From the NCBI GenBank assembly GCA_027625915.1, contig JANTQA010000042.1, positions 6,336,001 through 6,400,000 of the forward strand: DNA of 64,000 nucleotides, written 5' to 3'. How positions within the stretch are numbered: the first letter of the stretch is position 1; every line of letters begins with the position of its first letter. Source of the stretch: Anaeramoeba flamelloides (taxonomy: Eukaryota > Metamonada > Anaeramoebidae). Positions 46,001 to 56,400 of this stretch are shown piece by piece. The notes under the pieces were generated by a model. It saw only the letters and a list, made by a program, of their open reading frames with translations. It was not told the origin of the DNA and did not search any database. Made by a program: the position numbers and the translations under genes.

Positions 46001-48573
46001 ACCTTAAAAAACAAAAAGAGAAGGAACTCAAACAACTTAAAAAGGGAAATTTGGAAAAGGTAAAAAGTATAAAAAATATAAAAATAAATTTATTATTTTT
46101 TTTATTTTATTTTTTTATTTTATTGTACAATTTACACACCAGTTACCCTTTTACTTAAATTCCCTTTCGGTAATTTGTTGTAAAATCAGAAATTCTATTA
46201 TTATTTATTAATGTAAATAATTTCAAACTGTCATCTTTTGAAATTAATTCATTAAAATTTATCTCTTTTAATTTGTTTTGAAAAATTCATATATCATCCA
46301 AAAAAGGAAAGCCAAACTCATAAAAAAGTTATCAATATTTTCTATTATTTATTTATGTTTTTATTTTAAATATAAAGCACAAAATTTATTTGAATTTTTC
46401 TTTTTATTACATGTAATATCTATTTAAGCAATTAGTAAATGCTCTGATTTTTAGAAAATGTTGGACTTGAAGGATAACTTAAATATTTTAAACTTGAAGG
46501 ATATCTGCTGTTATTTGAATGAGGATGAAAAAAAAAAAATATCCAATATATTTTTCTTTTCTGTGTAGTATTAAAATATTACCCCCAAAGAAAAGAAAAA
46601 TATATTGGATAATTTTGAATTCCTAATCAGATAGCACAAGTTATTGTATTCTTGGAATTAAGTTACTACAGTTAACAAAAAAAATAAAATTTGAAAATTA
46701 AAAAAAAAAATTCTTTTTAGTTTTTTTTATATTTTAATCTTTATTATCAAGATGAATTTCAAATTTTGAAAGAATAGTTTTGGAATTCGCAAACTCATTC
46801 AAAAAAAATTGAAACTACAAAGATTAAATAACATTTTCAAAGTTATTTTTTTTCACCACTCATCACCAAAACAGTTGAGTTACATTAATAAAAGCCTCTT
46901 TAGAATTCCAATTTTAAAAAAAAATTGATAACTAGTTATTAAAAATCAAGAGGAAACTCCCATATTTTCTTTAATTGGTTTTTCCAATCCATTTTTGAAA
47001 ATTATAACTTTTCCAAAGCAACTAAAATGGTTATCAAAAATAAAAAAAAATAAAAAAAAATTAAAAATTCCACTATTACTCGAAATTATTAGAGTATAGA
47101 CTAACAAAGATACATGATCAAGAAATAAACAATATAATTATGTCTGAAAAAATGATTATTTTACCATTTTTTCTTGATTTCATTTACAAAAATATAATAA
47201 CTTAAATATTTTTGATAAAGAAAAAAAGGTTTTGGTTTTTTTATAATTTTAAAATATTTGTGGAGTGTTGTAAAGTGTTGTAAAGTGCTGTTAAGTGCCT
47301 ATCTTTTCCAGAATTTAGAAGAATGGAGAAAAATCAAAGATTTTACTCAATTCTTTTGAATTATTGAAGATCTAATGGCGATTTCCCAACTTTTAGGATT
47401 ACTGAGAACAATCTTTGATTTTGCTCCATTCTTTAAAATACTGAAAAATACCTAACGAAAAGTGTCGTCAAGTATCGTAGAGTGGAGTCAAATGCCGCCA
47501 AGTGCCAAGTTTTTTTTTCATTTTAGAAATAAAAAGAAAATAAAAGAAATTTTCTTTTAATTTCAAAAACTCAAGAAAACCTAACGACACTTCCAACTAA
47601 TAGATCTCAAAGATCATACGAATTATAATTGTAAATTTGCCTTTTAATAAGCTTTATTTTTTTTTTGAATTCCCACTTTTTTTGATTGATTTTACCTTTA
47701 GCTAAACTTTATTAATTTTTCAAAATAAGGGAGAGATATAATTTTTTTGTATTGATTATTATTACAATATTTTAAATCTAATAATTTCTACGTGTATATT
47801 TAATTATTTTTTCTCTTATTTTTTTTTTATAAATATAGAAACACGGGAAAGGTACATTTACTTCATCCAATACAAAATATAAGGGTGCATGGAAAAACAA
47901 CCAAAAGCATGGAATTGGAACCCAATATTATGGATCAAATAAAATCTATATTGGTAATTTTTTCTGTGGTGTAAGATGGGGTAAAGGAAAATATATATGT
48001 GGGAATTATGAATATGATGGCTTATGGAAGGATGATCTTCCAAATAGTCATGGAGCATTAAAGTGTTATTCAAAAACAATAGATATTAAGCAAATTATTC
48101 AAAAGGAGCTATTACAAATGCAAAGAGAAAACAATACACAGAATGAAGAAGATGTGTATGACATTGAAAACAATAACACACTCATACAAAAAATAGTTGG
48201 AACATGGAAAAACGGTAGTCCGCATGGTATAATTAAAATCAATGTGATCAATAAAATTCGTTATGAAGGTAGAATGGAATATGGTAAAAAAATCGGTAAA
48301 GGTACAATATATTATAAAAACGGAACAAAAATCACTACAGATTGGAATTGTGATTTAATAGATTTGGATTCGGATATCCTTATTGAATCGACAAATTCTA
48401 ACCAAAATAATCACAAAATCGAAATATCCTCTAATTGTAAAACAACGATACAAGAATCCCATAATAATAAATTTAATGAAAAAGATAAATTCCCAATACC
48501 AACAATTAATGAAAACCCTGGGTTATGGATGAACACACCTTCGGAAATATGCTTTCATAACTTTTGGTGTTAG
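43059..48573 (+). CDS. RhoGEF (DH)-PH-MORN repeat protein, N-terminus missing
   Basis: Two exons are seen: 43059-44839 and 47839-48573, joined by a GT-AG intron of 2,999 bp in phase 0 (ends ...WKKDM, resumes KHGKGTF). The first exon follows an AG at 43057-43058 and has no suitable Met, so earlier exon(s) exist. Residues about 65-215 form a DH domain (IVEELVSNETEYLSFLRNF, then a conserved HLQRPFDQIKKYEEI), which loads GTP onto Rho-family GTPases. A PH-like region follows (about 250-400), split by a Gly/Ser-Arg insert (GRSGSRSGSGSG). About ten MORN repeats come next, such as YKGFIENGRLSGEGEMIYPN and YIGDWKKDM/KHGKG, which commonly bind membranes or scaffold. Inference: a GEF recruited to a membrane by its MORN array, controlling actin. 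The tail after the last MORN is Asn-rich and unrecognised. The intron carries LINE and palindromic repeats and a Ras pseudogene. Confidence 0.87.
45035..45255. repeat. composite palindromic repeat, copy 3
   Basis: It carries an AAATAAACTGAAATTTTATT palindrome, the TTTTCCAGAATTCAAAAGAA inverted pair and five consecutive 10 bp units at 45191-45240 (GGCACTCTTA GGAACTCTAC and so on). It lies in the RhoGEF-MORN intron. Confidence 0.82.
45736..45978 (-). pseudogene. decayed Ras-family GTPase gene
   Basis: On the minus strand, from about 45976, the frame reads KIIIRIGGLGQTNLTKLVHD then QIFDEG. This aligns with the Ras N-terminus: beta-1, the P-loop (degenerate, with the GKS/T lysine replaced by Gln and residues lost) and helix alpha-1. 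After a stop, SVQYVG and, in a shifted frame, GFLITNRNIDW match the Ras QYM...GFLLVFSITNRNSF region. Stops and frame changes run throughout. GC content is higher than the surrounding intron, fitting a former gene copy. It lies antisense inside the RhoGEF-MORN intron; the nearby T runs could be the remains of a retrocopy A tail, but that is not certain. Confidence 0.68.
46100..46505 (-). mobile_element. LINE tail, copy 3
   Basis: It aligns with 39104-39470 and 60940-61375 over its length, including the AAATAAGCAATTAATAAATG-like segment on the upper side. It carries more indels and has no intact knuckle frame. It lies in the intron of the RhoGEF-MORN gene. Confidence 0.7.
46541..46610. repeat. 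perfect 22 bp hairpin with a 26 nt loop
   Basis: ATCCAATATATTTTTCTTTT-CT at 46541-46562 is repeated exactly as the reverse complement at 46589-46610. It lies just beyond the 5' edge of the LINE tail at 46100-46505. Confidence 0.93.
47255..47590. repeat. composite palindromic repeat, copy 4, with two decamer arrays
   Basis: It is bounded by decamer arrays: 47271-47310 (TGGAGTGTTG TAAAGTGTTG TAAAGTGCTG TTAAGTGCCT) and 47461-47510 (AGTGTCGTCA AGTATCGTAG and three more). Between them lie the CCAGAATTTAGAAGAATGGA / ATTCTTTTGAATTATTGAAG inverted pair and an ATTACTGAGAACAATC block. It lies near the end of the RhoGEF-MORN intron. Confidence 0.82.
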
Positions 48574-49919
48574 AGGTTTATTAATACTAATTTCAATTAA
48601 TTAAAATTTTAATCTTTATAATAACCAGTATTTTTTTCGATTTTTAAAGTAATAAAAATCATTTTATTTCAAAAATAAATTAAAAAATTTCTTTAACAAA
48701 GTCTAAATTTATAAGTTTTTTATTGCTTATTACAAATTCGTTTTGAAAATTAATATAAATTAAAATTCAAATTTTTCCACACAGTTAAAACTATTGAAAA
48801 GAAATAACAATAATACAATTTCATTCAAATTGAAAATAATTTTGATTTTTGGAAAATATTTAAAATTATTTTTTCATCTTTTTGTTTTTTGTTATCATTT
48901 CATTTTTTGAATTACTTAGGCTTGTTTCATTGAATCAAAAATTTTTTCAACTATTGATATAATACAAGGTTGAATCATTCAAAATAGAAGAACCCAAAAA
49001 AATTTGTTTTTGGTATCTAACTATAGGATCAATCAATAATTGTTAATAGAATTTTTCACAAATTTACCAATGTATTTTTTTTATCTATTAGATACTCTTT
49101 GAATCAGGAGTATCAAATTTAGTCACTTCAAAAAGTATCTCTTTAACAGATTATATGATGTTTCATCTAACCCTTAACAATAAATCCAATATATTTTTTG
49201 GGTTTTGCTCTCTCCATAATTTTTTACAAACCGATAATTTATTAGTAAAGATAATTATTTGTTTTTTGTTTTGTGAGTATTGTAATTTATTAACGATTTT
49301 TAACATTTCAATTAGTGAATAGTTCGAAGTTAGTATTTTTTTTAGAATCGTTTAAATATTTTTTAAAAAAAAATTGATTTTTTGTGTGTTAAAAATTTTT
49401 CAATAGGGAGTTTATATTATGAACAATTTTGAGAATACCCTACTAAATCTATTAAGTTTCTTTATCTTTGGGAATAAACAATAAGAATATGTATTTCAAT
49501 TGGATTTAACTTTGTTATTGTTTGAATTAAAATTCATACAAAACTCTTATTTTTTGGATTTTTTTCAGAAATAAAATCAAAAATTTTTAATTACTTTTTT
49601 GTAGTATATCAACGTTCTTTCATTTTATTATAATTAAAAATTAATTGTTGTAAAGGTTATAAAAAAAATAGGTTAATTAAAGATATATTACTTGGACATT
49701 TAATGAAATTATTATATTTTTTTTTCATAAAAAGTTGGGAATTATTTTTAAGATTACGTAAAATATCTTCTGTTTCGAGGCTTCTTTGTATATTAGTATA
49801 TATCTATATGGATATAAAAAAAGACAATTTTTCAAAATTTTTGACTCAATTTTTTTATTTTTTGGTTTTATTTTTTTTTTTTAATTTTTCAAATATCATG
49901 TTTTTATACATTTAAAATG

Positions 49920-51560
49920 AATTGAAAATGAATTATTAATCAGAATCAATTATGTGTTGTTCTTGAATACTCATGGATATATTTTTTTCTATTTATTATT
50001 CCAAGTGAGTCAAAATTTTTGAAATAGTGTTTATATATATCAAGAGAATTAGTAATAGTGGTTGAAACAATAATTATATTGTTTATTTAAAAATATGTCC
50101 ATTAAAAATATTTATAAAAAAAAAAATAAAAACAACTTTTTTTTTTGTGGGGATAATCCAGGGTATTTTTAATTAAATCTAGGGGATGTGAAAAGCTACA
50201 AAAGATTTGTTGAACAAAAAAAAATTGTATATAAGTTGTCTTTTCTATTGGAAATTTCCTCTAGAATAACCATCTTTGAAAATAATTTTTATGAACAAAA
50301 ATAAAAAAAAAACTCAATTACATTTTCACTTTTTAGGATATTAGATAAAACAGAGTTTAAAAATTGTAAAATCAACTCTTTTTTAATCAAGGTGGTCCAG
50401 TTTTATTAAAGAAATAAAAAAATATTTCCTTAGTTTAATCCAGGATTCTTCTCAAAATAAATTTTCTAATTAAGAGATCAGATAATTGTTCTAATTAAGT
50501 TCCATTTTCTGTAAAATAACTTTTTTCTTTTAAAATAAAAAGACAATTGTTAAAAAAAGATGTTTGAACTCATAATTAACATAAATGTAAACTATCATTC
50601 AAAATCATTGGCCCATCAAAAATCAAAATTTAAAGAAAAATATTTTTAATACTTGTAGTTATCTATTATAATATCAAAATTTTTATTTTAGTATTTGGTT
50701 CACTACTCCAGGGGTATTTTTTTTTTCTTCAAAAAATAAAATAAAAAAGTTAAAAAAAATTTTAAAAAAATTGGGCCATTTATTTTGAATGAAGCATTAC
50801 ATGAAAAAAAATTTTTTTAAAAATTAATAAAACCCATTTATCGATTCTCCTTCCCTTTGAATAACTAAATCTAATCTCTTTGTCATATTTGAAACCAATT
50901 TTTCCATTAATTCATCTGTTACTTCTTTCAAATTTTTCATTTTCATTTTCCATTTTAACAAAAACACTTTTGAAAAAAATAAAAAAGAGAAAAAATGATT
51001 TATTTGCAAACTTTTCATTGTGAGAGGAAAAACTTCAAAACGATACAAAAGCAAAACAAAATTGAAATATAAGGTGGGCCATTTATTTTGAATTTTAGTT
51101 TATGTGGAGTTTTTTAATTTCTTTAAAAATCAATATTTTTACTCTTAAAAAATCTTATTTTATATTTTGAAATTCTAGAGAAATTGAGAAATTTTGCATT
51201 GAAGTTTCAATGAAAGTGTACCAAACAGTTTTAAACATTTTTTTTTTTTTGAAATATAAAATTTGTTCGGGTATTTCTTTAATTGCAATTAACTTTCAAT
51301 CTGAAGTTAACATTTCACTCATTTCTAAACAATCATAGGTTGCTTGATTCTTGAAAAGAAAAAGTATTTTTTTGTTTTTTATCGGGATACTTTGAATGAA
51401 ATTCTGTTAATCTTATTTATATCATGTAATTATAAAATACAAATTAAATTACTATGAAGAATCAATAAATTATTACCATTGTGATATTGTATATTTGAAT
51501 AGTTTTAGGAATATTCAATTTAATCAAGAGATTACAAATTTGAATTTTCCACAATTTTAA
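49920..51560. repeat. dispersed AT-rich long repeat, copy B
   Basis: Patches match copy A (35330-36010) and copy C (55800-56350), for example GAAGAATCAATAAATTATTA near 51458 against AAGAATCAATAAATAATTGT near 56220. The left part (GTTGTTCTTGAATACTCATG at about 49954) matches copy C in inverted orientation, suggesting an element with inverted ends of about 70 bp. Confidence 0.5.
50824..51054 (-). CDS. doubtful small open frame of 76 codons
   Basis: Its second half (MKNLKEVTDELMEKLVSNMT, then KRLDLVIQREGE) looks more protein-like than the usual background frames; the first half is Phe-rich and unconvincing. It sits inside the dispersed repeat copy B and between two exact 19 bp direct repeats. 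No family is recognised. It could be a cargo fragment or chance. Confidence 0.22.
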   Translation of the reverse strand: MLLYRFEVFPLTMKSLQINHFFSFLFFSKVFLLKWKMKMKNLKEVTDELMEKLVSNMTKRLDLVIQREGESINGFY

Positions 51561-52212
51561 AAAATAACTTATATTTTCTTTCAAAAATTATGAATTAGAT
51601 AAATTAAATGGAAATTATAATTTTCACTTTGATTTTTTTTTTTTAATTCTTTTATAAGAAAAATTAATTTGTTTCTCAAAAATTATTTTGAATAAAAGTC
51701 TTTTTCTGAAGAATTAAAGATAAAATTAAGTAAAGTATGTCAAATTATACAAAAAAAAAAAAAATAACAGATAACATCAAGTAATAAATGATTTTTATTG
51801 ATTTTTTTTTGATCAATCTTTTTTGATTTCTTAATATTTTTTTTCAATTTTTTGATTTATTTTTTTTTTGTGTGTATTCTTTACTATATTCATATATATC
51901 CCCATCACATTCCTTTTTTAAAATATAAAATATATAAATTTAAAGAAATTATTTTAATGATTCAAAATCATTAAAACTGTGAATCGGATAATTTATAAAA
52001 TGAGATACCTAATTGTTTCAGTAAATATTGTTAAAATTTTGCATTATCTAACAGATATCAATGAATTCTCTCTCACCTTGTTAATTAATAGAATAATGAA
52101 AATTAGATATTTATGTGGACATGATAGAATATTATTATTTTTTTTTTTTTTTTTTTTTCACATTCTGTTTTGTTTTGAATAAATTATAATAACTTATTAA
52201 TTTTTTCATTCA

Positions 52213-52410
52213 CAGTCAGTTCCACTTTTAAGGCACAAACTGCTTCGGAATTTAAGGCACAAAAAAAAATCTCAAATTAAGGCACAAAATTCAGATTCTA
52301 ATAAAATAAATTGTAAAAAAAAAAATTCCAAAAATTTTGTGCCTCAATTTGAGATTTTTTTGTGCCTTAAATTTCGTTGAAAGTTTTTATCTTAAAAGTG
52401 GAACTAGCTG
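52213..52410. mobile_element. Tc1/mariner-like foldback MITE, copy 5
   Basis: Same family as 6032-6227. The right tip is altered (GAACTAGCTG instead of AACTGACTG) and the left flank is CA rather than TA, so the ends have mutated. The inner arms remain highly similar. Confidence 0.88.
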
Positions 52411-53403
52411 TAATTCTCTCTGAAAAAAATCAATTGCAAATAAAAACTCAAAAAAAAAAAATAATTAATATAAAATCAAAAAAATCTAAAAAGAGTTGAA
52501 TTAAGTAATATTTATTATTAAATTTACAAAATTATTATCACACTAAATGAAACTTGATAAATGATGTAAAATATTATCAAATAGTAACAAATTATTTATG
52601 ATAATTGAGATTTCTTTATTAATCTATGGAAAATATATAAGGAAATAAAATATTTTATGATTGATAATTAAAATATTTTTGCAAAAAATAGAATTCTTTT
52701 AATAATTATTTATTAATTTTTTTTCCAATCAATCTTGAAAATCATTCTGTTCTTCTTAGTTGACTATTTGATTGATATTTTTGTAAAATTTATCTACATA
52801 GAATTTTGTAAAAAGAAAAAAATCCTTTATTTTAAATATTCCCCCAACGGCACAAAATCGTTTCTTGAAAGAGAACATTCAAAAAGAAAAATATCAGTTA
52901 TTTAATCAAAAAACATAATTAAAAAAAAAATTAATAATGAATATAATTAAGTTTGTGTACAATTTCAGAATTAAAATTTTTTATTATCCGAAAAAAAAGA
53001 TAATAAGAAACTATAGTTTTAACTATTATGGATAGATATATTTCTAAATTAAATTTTTTTCAGATAAATTACATTAACAATGTTTTTAATTTATGACCTC
53101 TAATTTCAAATTAATGTTAACTAAATCAAACTTCAATTAAAATGAAATTTCAAGCATAAAAAAACAAAAGTTGATATTCTTGAATCGGTTTTAGGAATCT
53201 ATTTGATCTTTTCACAAAAAATTTTTTTTGGTTTTCAGAATTTGATTGTAAATAAGGTTTCCAAGTTCTAAATTTGAGGGTTAATTGTGAAAGATTTGAT
53301 TTTTTTTTAAATTTTAAGACTCGACTGATCAGTATTTTAATAAAAAACAATTTTACTATTTACATTATTTATCTTTGTTTTAATAATTTTTTTGTTTGTC
53401 TTA

Positions 53404-56400
53404 ATGGAAAACCATATAAGTTACGATCCTGATCAATCAAATGTTTACACTGAACAATTTGCTCAGTTTGCAATCACAAACAGTAGTAAGACAACCTGCC
53501 TCATAAAAAAAAAACCATTAACAAAAAATTTGCCGGATAATTTTTCCTTTTTCCTTTTTCCTTTTTCCTTTTTCCTTTTCTTAAAATAACTTTTTCCACT
53601 TACAATTTCTTGTCTTCTATTTTGTTTGATAGCAACTTTCTTATTGCTTTTTTGTTGAAAAAAGAATTCTATTTCTTTTCATTTTTTCTCTTTCTGATGA
53701 AATAACAACATTTATAGAAACGGTTCTTAAACAACTATTTGTACTTCTTCGGTTTGATGACAAAGAAAACAACGAGTCCACACATTATTCAATTTGGATC
53801 AAGTAACAAATTATTTTGTTTCAGTCTCTTTTCTTCAAAGTGAAAATCAAAAACAAAAAAACTAAAAAGACATTTGAATTTTACTTTTTAACCAATTTAA
53901 ATTGTTCAAAAAAAAACATTTACTAAACATTATTAAATTTGAAATACAACTTAGCTTTTTAGAATTACTTGACTTTGAACAAGAACTTTCAACTTAATTA
54001 TTGCAAATTCCCTTGAAATGTTAGAACATTTCAATGAAGGGCTTGTTTTAGCGCAAAAGGAGCTCGTCAAAATGGATCAAACCGGACAAGAACCAGGATC
54101 TTATCTCATAAAGTATTTTGTTCATGCACGTATTGAGTGCTTACCGGAGAGCCAGACCGTAAAGCGATTTTCTTTGCCCTTGTCTGAGGACATTGGATCT
54201 TTTTTGTCCTTTTCTGGGACTGTGATCCGGACGGGGCCGTCAAGATGCTAGAAGTGCGAAGGAAATACGAGTGTGCAAAGTGTAGATATCGGTTTTTTGT
54301 TGATCTTCAATTGGAAAGGTATAACCAATTGGAACAAATCCTATCATGCCCATCCCCCAAAAGTCGCCCTGTAAGTGCACCAAGTTCAACAAAACAAAGG
54401 AAGAATCTGTTTGCAAAGACTACCAAGAAATCAAAGTCCAGGAACTGTTCGGGAAAATAGGGGAAGGCAAAATGCCACGCACAATTTTCGTTACACTTGA
54501 AGACGATTTAACAGATTCGTCTAATGTCGGAGACAATGTTGTTGTGGTTGGTATGATTTTGGCAAGATGGAAGATGATAATGGATAGCTGTAAGCCTGAT
54601 ATTGATATCTTTATCAAGGCAAATTCAATCCGTGTCAAAAATACAGAAATTTTAAAAACACAGGTCACAGAGGAAATGAAAGCACAGTTCATTAAATTTT
54701 GGAAACACTATAGCCATTCGCCGCTGTCTGGAAGAAACTTGATCCTTTCTTCAATGCTTCCTCAACTTTATGGTTTAAGTACAGTGAAACTAGCCCTGGG
54801 ATTAGTTTTAATTGGCGGGGTAGCTTACTTTAATGACAACTCGGGGGTGAAAATACGAGGTGAGCCACATCTCTTGATCGTCGGTGACCCAGGGACAGGG
54901 AAATCACAAATTTTGAAATATGCAGCCAATTTGTGCCCAAGATCTGTTTTAACAACTGGGGTTGGTTCAACATCAGCAGGACTTACAGTGACCGCTGTGA
55001 AAGAAACTGGCGGGGAATGGGGGCTAGAAGGTAAGCAAGCAGAACATTTATTCTTTTTATAGTTATTGAAAAATTAATCCAAAAATTTACAATTATATTT
55101 GAGCAATATTTTACAGATATATCAACATTTCCCCCCCTTCTATTGTGGAATATTTTCTGAGGTTTTTTGAAATATTCTCAAAAATAATCCAAAATTTGTT
55201 AAAAGATTAAAAACACTTTTTGAAGAACTTCGAAAGATACAGGTTGTCCGGAGAATAAATTATAATAGTAATATAAGAATTTTACTTTTTGAAGTATATT
55301 TTTTTTTTGAATTTTCGACAATAAATTCTCTCAGAATTTTTGTCACCTTTTCGGAATATTCAGGTATTTTAGTACTTGTTAGGGTACGCGCGTGTATGTA
55401 AGGTTATATTTAAGTTATGTAGTGTGGATGGGTGTTTGGTTGTGTTATGTTAGATTAAATCAATTCCTTTTATATAACGAAAGGCTAAATAAGTTTTGGT
55501 TTGGATTGGCTTGAGTAGGGTATATGTATGTGTAAGATTGGATGTTAATATGTTATTTTTTAAATGTCTTTGAGATTAAAAATACTTTCTCAATTTTTTT
55601 AGTAGTGTAACCCAAATCTATCAATTTAATTACAAAGACCTTTCATCTCATTTTTTTTAATATCATCTTGCGAAGGTCAGGGATGATGCAGACATCTAAG
55701 ATACGAATTCTTTTTCGATATAATTCGTAGAATAAGGTATTTTCAAAAAGGGTGTACAGTTTTTTTTTTACATTTCATAAAAAATCCTCTTTGTTAGTTG
55801 AACTATTCATAAATTTTCAAATTTCAAACTAAAGTTAAATATTAACACTAATTGAATCAAGGGCTATTATATCTATTTCAAAATATATTCATTAAAATAT
55901 TTGCAAAAAATGAAAAGAAAAAAATTATCCGTTTTTTTTGAAGAAAACAATCGTACGAACGATTTAAATAAAAAACTGGAAACATGATCAAGAGAACAAA
56001 TAATTTTTTAAACAATAAAATACAGTTATAAGTTTTTCATTTCATTGGAACTTTTATTGCGTTTAATTCTCTTTGAGGATAATGATTTTTTTAATCAAAA
56101 AAAAAAAAAACAATAATCGTCAATTTTTGCACTTAAAAATATCACATAAAAAAGAGATCAGAAATTTTAATATCTTTTATTTATGTAATACAATATTAAC
56201 AAACAAATTGAATTATTATTAAGAATCAATAAATAATTGTTAATAATTTTGTATTTTTAAATAAAATCCATTTTAAAAATTGTGAATCTTTATATTAATA
56301 AAGTGAAAAAATATATTCTTATGTATTCAAGAACAACTAATAATTAAATGTTATAAATAATTCACTTTTTAAATTATTTTAAACAGATAAAGCAATGGAT

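Larger units (their letters stand above)
44840..47838 (+). other. 3 kb intron of the RhoGEF-MORN gene
   Basis: It begins GTATTTATTT and ends AAATATAG. Both flanking MORN repeats are completed exactly by splicing. It carries two composite palindromic repeats, a LINE tail, a decayed Ras-like gene in antisense and a perfect 22 bp hairpin. Confidence 0.88.
48574..53403. other. 4.8 kb intergenic region
   Basis: It holds parts of a dispersed long repeat (about 49920-51560), a 19 bp direct repeat around a small open frame (50772-51093) and one foldback MITE (52213-52410). No gene is firmly supported. The small frames at 49703-49915, 51979-52182 and 53150-53350 are low-complexity. Confidence 0.55.
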
